Source: Arthrobacter ulcerisalmonis (GTDB lineage Bacteria > Actinomycetota > Actinomycetes > Actinomycetales > Micrococcaceae). Taken from it: DNA of 53,389 nucleotides. Numbering within the stretch: the stretch's first letter is position 1; every line of letters starts with the position of its first letter. Where the stretch lies: the NCBI RefSeq assembly GCF_900609065.1, contig NZ_UXAU01000031.1, forward strand, positions 1 through 53,389, in the 5' to 3' direction. Both the position numbers and the translations under genes were made by a program. Positions 1 to 6,911 of this stretch are shown piece by piece. Below the pieces are notes generated by a model, which worked only from the letters and a program-made list of their open reading frames with translations, had not been told where the DNA came from and made no database searches.

Positions 1-122
1 CAACCAAACTCAACGGTCTAAGCCCGGTCCAATACCGGGCCCAAGCCACCGCAGCCTAGAATCCCAATAAACCAGTCCAACAAACGGGGACCAGTTCAAG
101 ATCTCCGGGAGGGTTGTTAAAC

Positions 123-166
123 AAAACAACCTCCGGTCTGCGTTACCGCAAACCGGAGGTTGTTTT
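123..166 (-). terminator. Rho-independent terminator of tRNA-Lys
   Basis: A perfect 15-bp inverted repeat (123-137 with 152-166) encloses a 14-nt spacer that carries its own TGCG/CGCA mini-stem. Read on the minus strand it starts 5 nt after the tRNA 3' end, and its 3' arm ends in TTTT followed by GTTT. The stem is also A/T-flanked on the plus side, so it could act in both directions, but no plus-strand gene is visible upstream. Confidence 0.85.
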
Positions 167-171
167 CCCAT

Positions 172-247
172 TGGTGCACCCCCCGGGACTTGAACCCGGA
201 ACCCATTGATTAAGAGTCAATTGCTCTGCCAATTGAGCTAGAGGTGC
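172..247 (-). tRNA. tRNA-Lys (anticodon CTT)
   Basis: On the minus strand a 76-nt cloverleaf can be folded. The acceptor stem GCACCTC pairs with GGGGTGC (one G-T pair), the D arm contains AGCTCAATTGGCAGAGC, the anticodon loop ACTCTTAAT presents CTT, and the T arm is CCGGG-TTCAAGT-CCCGG. The 3' CCA is encoded (172-174). It is a single-gene transcript: a promoter lies about 60 bp upstream and a strong hairpin terminator follows directly. Confidence 0.97.
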
Positions 248-308
248 ATCTTTTTGCTGTGATCTTCGGTGGATTTTTCTTCCCCGTTGATCTCCGCAAC
301 GACATGAA

Positions 309-337
309 ACTCTACACGAACTTTTGATTCATGTGAA
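309..337 (-). promoter_or_regulatory. sigma-70-type promoter of tRNA-Lys
   Basis: On the minus strand, TTCACA (332-337) and TAGAGT (309-314) are separated by exactly 17 bp. They match the vegetative consensus at 5 of 6 and 4 of 6 positions. Transcription would begin near 302, leaving a 5' leader of about 55 nt before the tRNA. The site is predicted from sequence only. Confidence 0.6.
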
Positions 338-525
338 ATCGGCTGGTCAGTCTCGGATGGTGCCGTCGAGCTGACCGCAGAACTCCCAGAAAGTCAGCGT
401 TTTTGGGGGAATCGGCCAGCCTGTTTCAGGGCGGAAACCTCGAAAAGCCTGCACTGCAGCGCCCAGGCCCCTGTGAAATGAACCACAGTGACACCGGGCG
501 GCAACCCAAGGGGCCTGTCGAAAGA

Positions 526-1725
526 CTAGAGGCGCTGACGACGCGGTGCTCGGAAACCGGCGGCTTCGGCATGGGCTGCAGACTCGAACCAAACGCCGGC
601 AACAGTTGACTCGTAGTCGGCGTGATCATCCTCGAAATAGACCATGGTGGTGGCGTCACCCTTGACGGTGAAGTCAGCTGGGCCGCTGCCGTCGGCCCGC
701 GCGGCGGCTGACCCGGAACCGTACGGCTCATCAGCAGCAAGGTGTCCAGGCGCAGCCAGGGCGGAGGCGGGTGCGCTGGTCTCGGCACCGTGAGACTCAG
801 TCGGTGCGATGCTGGCGGAGTTCGACTCCACAGCGGAGTCGCCCTCTTCCCCAGCGGCCGACTCCGCGCCCGGCAACGTGGCGGCGTGGGTGTCCGTGTA
901 CTCCGAGTGGTGCGCAGGCGCTGCCGACTCCGTCACGTGGCTGGGCTCGGACCACTGGGTTTCCCATTCTCCCGCGCCGCCTGCAACTGGCGCCTCGGTT
1001 GCAGGGATCACGACGCCGGCCGGGGTGGTCTCGGCCGTTTCCGGGGTATCGGCCGGAGCGACTATCGGAGTGGAGGCGGTGGTGCCTTCGGTCTCCTGGC
1101 CGGCTCCACTGTTCGGAAGTGGTTCGACGTCGGCGGGGCCAGCAGGTGGCTCGGAACCGATGGCGGAATCCGCAGCGGAATCGGCCGGCAGTGCCGCGGG
1201 CACGGTCACCCCAGAAGCAACGGAATCAGCGGCGATGGGCGACTCAGCCGTCTCGGCAGTCTCGGCAGTCTCCACGGGAGTGGCGGGAGCGTTTGTCGTC
1301 AGTCCGTCGGCTGACGCGGACTCCGGTTCGGCACTTGGCTGAGCGTCGGCGTCGGTCGCGGTGGCGGCAGCGGAAACGGTCTGCGGTTCAGCAGCAGGCG
1401 CCGGTTCGGCACTTGGCTGAACGTCGGCGTCGGACGCGGCAGCAGTCTCGCCGGAGGCGGCGGCCGAGGCGGTCGTGGCAATCGGATCTTCGGCGGTGGT
1501 GGGGCCAGCCGGCTCAGAAGCCTTGCCAAAACCAGCTGCGGTGGCGATGCCGGTGGTCCCCGCGGCAACGGCCGAGGCGGCGGCGCTCCCACCGGACAGG
1601 GCCCCATCGGCGCGGGTGGGCATAGTTCCGGCGGAACTGGCCCCACTGGACTTTCTACGGTTGAGAAGCCACCACACCAGGCCCGCCACAACAACTATCA
1701 CTATGATCCAGATAAGAATGTCCAT
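526..1725 (-). CDS. membrane-anchored low-complexity protein with C-terminal sunset-type domain
   Basis: The 399-aa product has one N-terminal membrane segment (about residues 3-21, MDILIWIIVIVVVAGLVWWL) followed by a basic NRRK stop-transfer signal. About 300 residues then follow that are dominated by Ala, Thr, Glu, Pro and Ser and contain a duplicated QPSAEP element, so this part is probably extended and disordered. The last 50 residues form a compact-looking conserved unit with VKG near its start, then TMVYF, a Tyr-x-x-Thr, VWF and a final AEAAGF. This matches the short domain called sunset in actinobacterial annotation, which as I recall occurs appended to unrelated proteins; its function is unknown. 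An AAAGGA ribosome site precedes the ATG. The cytoplasmic side of the tail is inferred from the positive residues after the membrane segment. Confidence 0.75.
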   Translation of the reverse strand: MDILIWIIVIVVVAGLVWWLLNRRKSSGASSAGTMPTRADGALSGGSAAASAVAAGTTGIATAAGFGKASEPAGPTTAEDPIATTASAAASGETAAASDADVQPSAEPAPAAEPQTVSAAATATDADAQPSAEPESASADGLTTNAPATPVETAETAETAESPIAADSVASGVTVPAALPADSAADSAIGSEPPAGPADVEPLPNSGAGQETEGTTASTPIVAPADTPETAETTPAGVVIPATEAPVAGGAGEWETQWSEPSHVTESAAPAHHSEYTDTHAATLPGAESAAGEEGDSAVESNSASIAPTESHGAETSAPASALAAPGHLAADEPYGSGSAAARADGSGPADFTVKGDATTMVYFEDDHADYESTVAGVWFESAAHAEAAGFRAPRRQRL

Positions 1726-1944
1726 GATGATTCCTTTACTCCGTGCGGGTGCTGCTTTCTCCTGACGCTACGTGGGGGGCTTGCCGCTGTCCACATTGTT
1801 CACGCGGTGTTTCCCGGCCTCACCACCGGGATGCTGCATCCAGAACCAGGCTGAGGTCTAGGCTGAAGCCCAAGCGGTACAACGGTCGGATGGATCGGCG
1901 CCGCACCCACAGACCTGCGATGACGATGAAGAAGGGCTGTCCCT

Positions 1945-2958
1945 ATGAGCAACCTGGAGACTGTCCCGGACGAGGTCGTTTGCACGGGAAGCTCCTGCGG
2001 AGAATCGATCGAGTTCCTGGCTCCCAGGGACGTGCCTCTGGGCGGGCCACGGTCCTTGTCGGTCCGGCGAACCTTGCCGCAGAAGCAGCGCAGCCTTATT
2101 GGGGCCTGGTGCTTCCTGGACCATTACGGCCCAGATCCCGTCCCCGACACCGGCGGCATGAGGGTGGCCCGTCATCCGCACACGGGGCTGGCGACGGTGA
2201 GTTGGCTCTTCACCGGCGAGATCGCTCACCGAGACTCCGCTGGTTTCGAGGCGATCGTCCGGCCCGGGGAAGTCAATCTTATGGTGGCCGGGCGCGGGAT
2301 CTCGCACCAGGAATTTTCGACGCCGGACACCACAGTCCTGCACGGCGCGCAACTTTGGTACGCGTTGCCCGCGGAGACCCGCCACATGGCGCCCACCTTC
2401 CAGCACTTCGCGCCTCAACCCAGCCATGGCGACGGCAGCGAACTGCGAGTCTTCATTGGTACGTTGGCTGGATCGTCGTCGCCCATCACGACCTATACGC
2501 CGCCGCTGCTTGGGGCCGAAGCCGTCTTCCAGGCCGGGGGGAAGCTGGAACTGGACCTCGATCCGAGCTTTGAACACGGGATACTGGTCGACGCCGGTGA
2601 TGTCCGCCTCGACGGGAGTGACCTGAGCGTGAATCATTTGCATTACCTGCCACCTGGCCGCACTTCCGTGACGCTGACCGCAGGCAGCGCACCCGGGCGG
2701 GTACTGATCCTCGGTGGCACACCGCTGGGCGAACAGATCGTCATGTGGTGGAACTTCGTGGGCCGCAGCCATGAGGAAGTGACCGCGTACCGTGCCGCCT
2801 GGCAGGCCGAGATCGACGCCGAGCCCGCAGACCCACCTGCGGATGAAACCTATCCAGACGGTGCACCGTATCCGCGGTTCGGCCCGTTTCCCGCAGGCCA
2901 ACCGGCCCCCTTGCCCGCTCCTGTCCTGCCCAACGTCCGGCTCCGACCCCGCGGCTGA
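1945..2958 (+). CDS. pirin family protein (bicupin)
   Basis: The 337-aa protein belongs to the pirin branch of the cupin superfamily: iron-binding cytoplasmic proteins, some with quercetin dioxygenase activity. The N-terminal cupin keeps all four expected metal ligands: His77 and His79 in HPHTG, and His121 and Glu123 in GRGISHQEFS. This spacing matches human pirin (His56, His58, His101, Glu103). The C-terminal domain contains the usual pirin C region (LGGTPLGEQIVMWWNFVGR) near residues 250-270. The ATG at 1945 gives the normal length. The gene stands alone, and its substrate cannot be read from the context. The family call is firm; the reaction is open. Confidence 0.92.
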   Translation: MSNLETVPDEVVCTGSSCGESIEFLAPRDVPLGGPRSLSVRRTLPQKQRSLIGAWCFLDHYGPDPVPDTGGMRVARHPHTGLATVSWLFTGEIAHRDSAGFEAIVRPGEVNLMVAGRGISHQEFSTPDTTVLHGAQLWYALPAETRHMAPTFQHFAPQPSHGDGSELRVFIGTLAGSSSPITTYTPPLLGAEAVFQAGGKLELDLDPSFEHGILVDAGDVRLDGSDLSVNHLHYLPPGRTSVTLTAGSAPGRVLILGGTPLGEQIVMWWNFVGRSHEEVTAYRAAWQAEIDAEPADPPADETYPDGAPYPRFGPFPAGQPAPLPAPVLPNVRLRPRG

Positions 2959-3012
2959 GCACGCTCCGCTGGGGAGTCGATGAACAGCTCACCGGTGACC
3001 TTCAAGAAATGA

Positions 3013-3058
3013 TTGACAAGTCAACTAACCAATGCTAAGTTTCATGCATATGCATGAA
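3013..3058 (+). promoter_or_regulatory. yceI promoter with two operator-like palindromes
   Basis: TTGACA (3013-3018) is followed after 17 bp by TAAGTT (3036-3041), a plausible promoter for the YceI gene. The -35 lies inside an interrupted palindrome TTGAC-AA-GTCAA (3013-3024), the general form of MarR-family operators. A perfect 18-bp palindrome, TTCATGCATATGCATGAA (3041-3058), begins at the last base of the -10 and covers the transcription start. A repressor at either site would block transcription. No MarR gene lies in this window, so the regulator is unknown. Confidence 0.55.
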
Positions 3059-3096
3059 TGTGCGCATCGCGCAGCACATCAACCAAGGAGAACTAA

Positions 3097-3636
3097 ATGA
3101 GCACCGAACTTTCCGCTGGCACCTGGACCCTTGACGCCGCCCACTCAGAGGTTGGCTTTGTTGTCCGCCACGCTGGCATCAGCAAGGTCCGAGGCAAGTT
3201 CACGCAGGCCGAGGCCACCCTGGTAGTAGGGGAGGGCGTGACCGGGTCCTCCGTTGAGGCCACCGTGCAGACCGCTTCTTTCGATTCCAATGATGCAAAC
3301 CGCGATGGCCACGTCAAGAGCGCCGACTTCTTCGACGTCGAGCAGTTCCCGGTCATGACCTTCAAGTCCACCGGAGCGGAGGGCGGCGCCGAGGAGTTCA
3401 AGCTCACCGGTGACCTCACCATTAAAGAGACCACCCTGCCCGTGACCTTCGATGTTGAGTTCGGCGGCATGGCTGTTGACCCCTTCGGCGCCACCCGCGC
3501 CGGCTTCTCCGCCACCACCCAGATCTCGCGCAAGGCCTTCGGCATCACCTGGAATGCAGCGCTGGAAGCTGGTGGCGTGCTGGTTGGCGACAAGGTAACC
3601 ATCAACGTTGACGCCGCGTTCGTGTTGCCTGCCTAG
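3097..3636 (+). CDS. YceI family lipocalin-like protein
   Basis: The 179-aa protein matches the YceI family along its full length, opening with TWTLDAAHSEVGFVVRH and including ANRDGHVKSADFFDVEQFP. YceI proteins fold as a lipocalin-like beta barrel and in characterised members bind a polyisoprenoid or ubiquinone-like lipid. E. coli YceI is periplasmic, but no signal peptide is present here, as in many actinobacterial homologues, so a cytoplasmic location is likely. A strong AAGGAGA ribosome site lies 5 nt before the ATG. The gene is monocistronic: its own promoter with palindromes lies before it and a strong hairpin follows. The ligand is unknown. Confidence 0.93.
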   Translation: MSTELSAGTWTLDAAHSEVGFVVRHAGISKVRGKFTQAEATLVVGEGVTGSSVEATVQTASFDSNDANRDGHVKSADFFDVEQFPVMTFKSTGAEGGAEEFKLTGDLTIKETTLPVTFDVEFGGMAVDPFGATRAGFSATTQISRKAFGITWNAALEAGGVLVGDKVTINVDAAFVLPA

Positions 3637-3652
3637 TCAACCGAAACTTCCC

Positions 3653-3692
3653 CAAGGTGCCGCGAACAGTAATATTCGCGGCACCTTGTTGT
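3653..3692 (+). terminator. terminator after yceI
   Basis: A 14-bp perfect stem (3653-3666 with 3675-3688), GC-rich at its base, has an 8-nt loop (cagtaata) and is followed by TTGTTT. It begins 17 nt after the YceI stop codon. The A-rich opposite side is weak, so it is mainly a plus-strand terminator. Confidence 0.85.
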
Positions 3693-3760
3693 TTAAGCCG
3701 GCCAGCATGACGGCACGGCTGCCGGGGCGATCCTCGGTAGCCGTGCCGTAGCCTTCTGGC

Positions 3761-4714
3761 ATGGACTTCAAGCGGCTGCAGATTCTTCGCGAGGTGGCCG
3801 ATAGGACCACCGTCGGTGCGGCCGCCGACGCCCTGGGCGTCACGCCGTCGGCCGTTTCCCAACAGTTGCGGACCCTGCAGGAAGAGCTGGGCGTGGTGCT
3901 GGTGGAGAAATCCGGCAGGGGAGTGCGGCTGACGGAGGCGGGCAGGGCCATGGCCACGGCTGCCGCCGAGGTGTCGACGGCGATGGCCCGGGCCGAGGCA
4001 ACCGTGGACACGTATCGGCGCGGCTGGCAGGCGCATGTTCGGGTGGCGTTCTTCCCTAGCGCCGCAGAGATGTTCCTGCCAGGACTCCTGCACCGCGTCC
4101 GCGCCGTCGAAGGCCTTCGCCTCGAAGCGTGTTTTGAAGATCCTGCCGTTGCCGGATTCGCGGGCCTGGCTGCGGACTACGATCTGGTCCTGGCGCACAG
4201 CGTCGATGGCCCTGAGGTATTTGCCCGTGACGGCCTGGTGGTGGTACCGCTCCTGGATGAGCCCCTGGATGTTGCCATTCCGGCGGGCCATCCGTTGGCA
4301 GCGAAGACCAAGATCACGGCGCGGGACGTGGTGGGCCAGCCGTGGATTGGCGTGCCGGACGGGTTCCCGTTCGACGCCGTGCTGAAGCAGGTTGAGAAGC
4401 GCGCAGGCGTGGCTGCCCTAAGAGTGCAGCTTTTTCCGGATCTGCGTGTTTTGGAAGCGCTTGTCAGCGCCGGGCACGGGCTGACGCTGTTGCCGCGGTA
4501 CACGGCAGCCGGAAACGAGTGACGCGGATTCGTGCTGCGGCCGCTGGTGGGCGTTCCGGCGAGGCGCAGCATCGTGGCGCTGGTGCGGTCCGACGTTGCC
4601 GAGCGGACTACCATCCGGGACGTCCTGGACATGCTCGCCGCCGAGGCGGTGGAGGTCGCTGCCGGCCGCACGGGACGGCAGGAAACCGTACAGCTACCCC
4701 GGAATGACCAGTAA
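3761..4714 (+). pseudogene. LysR-family regulator interrupted by an in-frame TGA
   Basis: Residues 1-60 form a LysR winged HTH (FKRLQILREVADRTTVGAAA, then TPSAVSQQLRTLQEELG), followed by a substrate-binding domain. Translation stops at TGA 4520-4522 after 253 residues (LPRYTAAGNE). In the same frame the next codons continue without a gap as RGFVLRPLVGVPARRSIVAL and on to TAA 4712-4714. This is the expected C-terminal strand and helix of a LysR effector domain and brings the total to the family's usual size of about 300 residues. A single C-to-T or G-to-T change at 4520 (CGA or GGA to TGA) would explain it. The truncated protein would lose its last 63 residues. It could be a true nonsense mutation, a sequencing error, or a functional short form. 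The gene lies upstream of ilvD with the putative ilvD operator directly after its final stop. Confidence 0.85.
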
Positions 4715-4716
4715 CA

Positions 4717-4731
4717 TCTCAATATGTAAGA
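4717..4731 (+). promoter_or_regulatory. putative IclR (NdgR/LtbR-type) operator upstream of ilvD
   Basis: TCTCAATATGTAAGA is a 5-5-5 interrupted inverted repeat (TCTCA / TAAGA). It shares TCTCA-NN-AT-N-T with sites upstream of ilvB, leuB and iclR/leuC in this window. It begins 2 nt after the last stop of the LysR reading frame and lies about 97 bp before the ilvD start. Confidence 0.5.
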
Positions 4732-4814
4732 CGCCAGTCCACTATTCGGTCGAAATATTCGGGAAATTGCGGTCAAACGCGTGCCGACTGTCGTTGGGCC
4801 GCCGCGGGGAGTCA

Positions 4815-4820
4815 TAGACT
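4815..4820 (+). promoter_or_regulatory. -10 box of a leaderless ilvD promoter
   Basis: TAGACT ends 7 nt before the ilvD ATG, which places the transcription start at or next to the start codon. No ribosome-binding site precedes the ATG (ttctctc), consistent with a leaderless mRNA. The -35 region is poor; TTGGGC at 4794-4799 is the nearest candidate. Confidence 0.5.
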
Positions 4821-4827
4821 TTCTCTC

Positions 4828-6549
4828 ATGAGTGAGGACACCCAGATCGAAACACCAGCAACAATTGATATCAAGCCCCGAAGCCGCGTCGTCACTGACG
4901 GCATTCATGCCGCCCCCGCGCGTGGCATGTTCCGTGCCGTCGGCATGGGCGACGACGACTTCGCCAAGCCGCAGGTCGGCGTCGCGAGTTCCTGGAACGA
5001 AATTACGCCCTGCAACCTTTCCCTGAACCGGCTGGCTCAAGGCGCCAAGGAAGGCGTGCACGCTGGCGGCGGATTCCCCATGCAGTTCGGCACCATCTCC
5101 GTCTCCGACGGCATCTCGATGGGCCACGAAGGCATGCACTTCTCCCTGGTGTCCCGTGAAGTGATCGCGGACTCCGTGGAAACCGTGATGCAGGCTGAGC
5201 GCATTGACGGCTCCGTCCTCCTGGCCGGCTGCGACAAGTCACTGCCCGGCATGCTGATGGCAGCGGCCCGCCTGGACCTCGCCAGCGTTTTCCTTTACGC
5301 CGGCTCGATCATGCCCGGCTGGGTCAAGCTCGAAGACGGCTCGGAGAAGGAAGTCACACTCATTGACGCCTTCGAAGCCGTGGGCGCCTGCGCTGCCGGC
5401 AAGATGAGCCTGGAAGACCTCACCCGCATCGAAAAGGCCATCTGTCCCGGCGAAGGTGCCTGTGGCGGCATGTACACCGCAAACACCATGGCCTGCATTG
5501 GCGAAGCCCTGGGCATGTCCCTGCCCGGTTCCGCCGCACCGCCTTCGGCCGACCGCCGTCGTGATGAATTTGCCCGCAAGTCCGGCGAAGCAGTGGTCAA
5601 CCTGCTCCGGAAGGGCATCACGGCCCGCGACATCATGACCAAGAAGGCCTTCGAGAACGCCATCGCCGTGACCATGGCCTTCGGTGGTTCCACCAACGCC
5701 GTCCTGCACCTGCTGGCCATCGCCCGCGAGGCTGAGGTTGACCTGACCCTGGCCGACTTCAACCGCATCGGCGACAAGATCCCGCACCTGGGTGACCTCA
5801 AGCCGTTCGGCCGCTACGTGATGACCGACGTCGACAAGATCGGCGGCGTGCCGGTCATCATGAAGGCACTGCTCGACGCCGGTCTGCTGCACGGCGATTG
5901 CCTCACCGTCACCGGCAAAACCGTTGCCGAGAACCTTGAAGCGATCAACCCGCCGGATGTTGACGGCAAGATCCTCCGGGCGCTCGACAACCCGATCCAC
6001 AAGACCGGTGGCATCACCATCCTGCACGGCACCATGGCTCCCGAGGGCGCCGTGGTCAAGAGTGCCGGCTTTGATGCTGACATCTTCGAAGGCACCGCCC
6101 GCGTGTTTGACCGCGAGCAAGGCGCCCTCAAGGCTCTGGATAACGGCGAAATCCACGCCGGTGACGTTGTCGTGATCCGTTACGAAGGCCCCAAGGGCGG
6201 ACCGGGTATGCGCGAGATGCTCGCCATCACCGGCGCTATCAAGGGCGCTGGCCTGGGCAAGGACGTGCTCCTGCTGACAGACGGCCGCTTCTCCGGCGGA
6301 ACCACCGGCCTGTGCATCGGACACGTCGCGCCTGAGGCTGTCGACGGCGGTCCCATCGCGTTCGTCAAGGACGGCGACCGGATCCGCGTGGACATCGCAG
6401 CCCGCAGCTTCGACCTGCTGGTCGAGGACGCAGAGCTTGAAGCCCGCAAGGTTGGTTGGGAGCCGCTCCCGGCCCGTTACACCAAGGGTGTTTTGTCCAA
6501 GTACGCCAAGCTGGTGCACAGCGCATCAACCGGCGCGTACTGCGGGTAA
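4828..6549 (+). CDS. ilvD: dihydroxy-acid dehydratase
   Basis: This enzyme dehydrates 2,3-dihydroxyisovalerate and 2,3-dihydroxy-3-methylvalerate to the 2-keto acids that precede valine and isoleucine. The 573-aa sequence is full length for the IlvD/Edd family. The iron-sulfur cysteines are visible at about 62 ([10 protein letters not shown]), 135 ([12 protein letters not shown]) and 206-212 ([14 protein letters not shown]). The C-terminal [20 protein letters not shown] block carries the conserved active-site serine. The gene appears leaderless and has its own upstream operator-like element. It is separated from ilvB by 362 bp holding an inverted repeat and an attenuator, so it is probably a separate transcription unit within the same regulon. 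Confidence 0.98.
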   Translation: MSEDTQIETPATIDIKPRSRVVTDGIHAAPARGMFRAVGMGDDDFAKPQVGVASSWNEITPCNLSLNRLAQGAKEGVHAGGGFPMQFGTISVSDGISMGHEGMHFSLVSREVIADSVETVMQAERIDGSVLLAGCDKSLPGMLMAAARLDLASVFLYAGSIMPGWVKLEDGSEKEVTLIDAFEAVGACAAGKMSLEDLTRIEKAICPGEGACGGMYTANTMACIGEALGMSLPGSAAPPSADRRRDEFARKSGEAVVNLLRKGITARDIMTKKAFENAIAVTMAFGGSTNAVLHLLAIAREAEVDLTLADFNRIGDKIPHLGDLKPFGRYVMTDVDKIGGVPVIMKALLDAGLLHGDCLTVTGKTVAENLEAINPPDVDGKILRALDNPIHKTGGITILHGTMAPEGAVVKSAGFDADIFEGTARVFDREQGALKALDNGEIHAGDVVVIRYEGPKGGPGMREMLAITGAIKGAGLGKDVLLLTDGRFSGGTTGLCIGHVAPEAVDGGPIAFVKDGDRIRVDIAARSFDLLVEDAELEARKVGWEPLPARYTKGVLSKYAKLVHSASTGAYCG

Positions 6550-6570
6550 CTCCCGTTTCGGCGCCGCTCT

Positions 6571-6636
6571 CCCAACTAGGTAGCGCTAACTGCAGTTTTG
6601 ACCCCTCATAACCGCAGTTAGCGCTACCTAGTTGGG
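6571..6636 (+). repeat. 23-bp perfect inverted repeat (REP-like or bidirectional terminator)
   Basis: Arms 6571-6593 and 6614-6636 are exact reverse complements over 23 bp, beginning CCCAACTAGGTAGCGC, and enclose a 20-nt loop. The element starts 22 nt after the ilvD stop. There is no T-run after either arm, so it is not a textbook intrinsic terminator. Perfect arms, a self-complementary AGCGCT core and an intergenic location suggest a mobile palindromic repeat of the REP type. Copy number elsewhere cannot be judged from this window. It fills part of the 362-bp gap before ilvB; the rest holds an operator-like site, a promoter, a leader peptide and an attenuator. Confidence 0.8.
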
Positions 6637-6663
6637 GAAGGTAGCCACTCCGTGGACAGGCAA

Positions 6664-6678
6664 GTCCACATGGTGAGA
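6664..6678 (-). promoter_or_regulatory. putative IclR-type operator upstream of ilvB
   Basis: Read on the minus strand this is TCTCACCATGTGGAC, sharing TCTCA-NN-AT-N-T with the ilvD, leuB and iclR/leuC elements. It ends 15 bp upstream of the proposed ilvB -35 box, a position better suited to activation than to steric repression. The second half-site (TGGAC) is degenerate. Confidence 0.4.
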
Positions 6679-6693
6679 CAAGGGGGGTCCTCG

Positions 6694-6722
6694 TTGACAC
6701 TCTGTTCACCAGAGGGAACACT
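6694..6722 (+). promoter_or_regulatory. ilvB leader promoter
   Basis: TTGACA (6694-6699) is a perfect -35. After 17 bp comes AACACT (6717-6722), a weak -10, and the leader-peptide ATG follows 6 nt later, so the leader would be translated from a leaderless transcript. TGTTC and GAACA (6703-6707 and 6716-6720) form a short inverted repeat between the boxes. Confidence 0.5.
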
Positions 6723-6728
6723 AAACGC

Positions 6729-6785
6729 ATGACTTTCGTTACTGTCGGCATTGTCGTCGTCCTTACCAAGCGCGTGGCACCTTAG
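6729..6785 (+). CDS. ilvB leader peptide (branched-chain attenuator)
   Basis: The 18-residue ORF MTFVTVGIVVVLTKRVAP contains six valines, one isoleucine and one leucine, with the run GIVVVL in the middle. It is followed closely by an intrinsic terminator and then ilvB. This is the architecture of a translation-controlled attenuator, and a comparable Val-rich leader peptide is known before ilvBNC in Corynebacterium glutamicum. A ribosome stalled at the GTC GTC GTC CTT codons (6753-6764) for lack of charged tRNA-Val or tRNA-Leu would sense starvation for the pathway's end products. The -10 box placement means the ATG is at or close to the transcription start. Expression is inferred, not shown. 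Confidence 0.8.
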   Translation: MTFVTVGIVVVLTKRVAP

Positions 6786-6847
6786 CCCTGGTAACGAACC
6801 GTCACGCGCAAACCCCTCGAAGAGCCACCAGGCTGAGGGGTTTTTTT
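6784..6847 (+). terminator. ilvB attenuator: terminator and competing antiterminator
   Basis: The terminator stem pairs AACCCCTC (6811-6818) with GAGGGGTT (6835-6842) and AGCC (6823-6826) with GGCT (6831-6834), and runs into seven Ts (6841-6847). AGCCCTGG at 6784-6791, overlapping the leader stop codon, can instead pair with CCAGGCT (6828-6834) with one bulged C. That would break the inner terminator stem. A ribosome that finishes the leader covers 6784-6791 and favours termination; one stalled at the Val codons leaves it free. A further stem GCGCGTG (6770-6776) with CACGCGC (6803-6809) may also take part. Confidence 0.78.
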
Positions 6848-6911
6848 ATTTCCCGCAGTTTATTTTCCAGCAGTATCCATGCACCACAAAAGATCCACAA
6901 GGAAGAGTCCG

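Noticed and set aside
22..40. GCCCGGT-CCAAT-ACCGGGC hairpin at the window start
   Set aside because: There is no T-tail on either strand and no adjacent gene end in view, so its role cannot be judged.
4519..4817. Short plus-strand ORFs after the LysR stop (4519-4707, 4532-4714, 4596-4817) as separate genes
   Set aside because: The 4532-4714 frame is the continuation of the LysR C-terminus, and the others are out-of-frame shadows of it.
5239..6519. Long antisense ORF opposite ilvD (and similar ones opposite serA 10590-12395, metG 15106-17007, leuC 41247-42467, recG 51310-52515)
   Set aside because: They mirror strong known genes in a high-GC genome, have no ribosome sites, and show His/Gln/Gly/Asp-rich composition typical of reverse-strand shadow frames.
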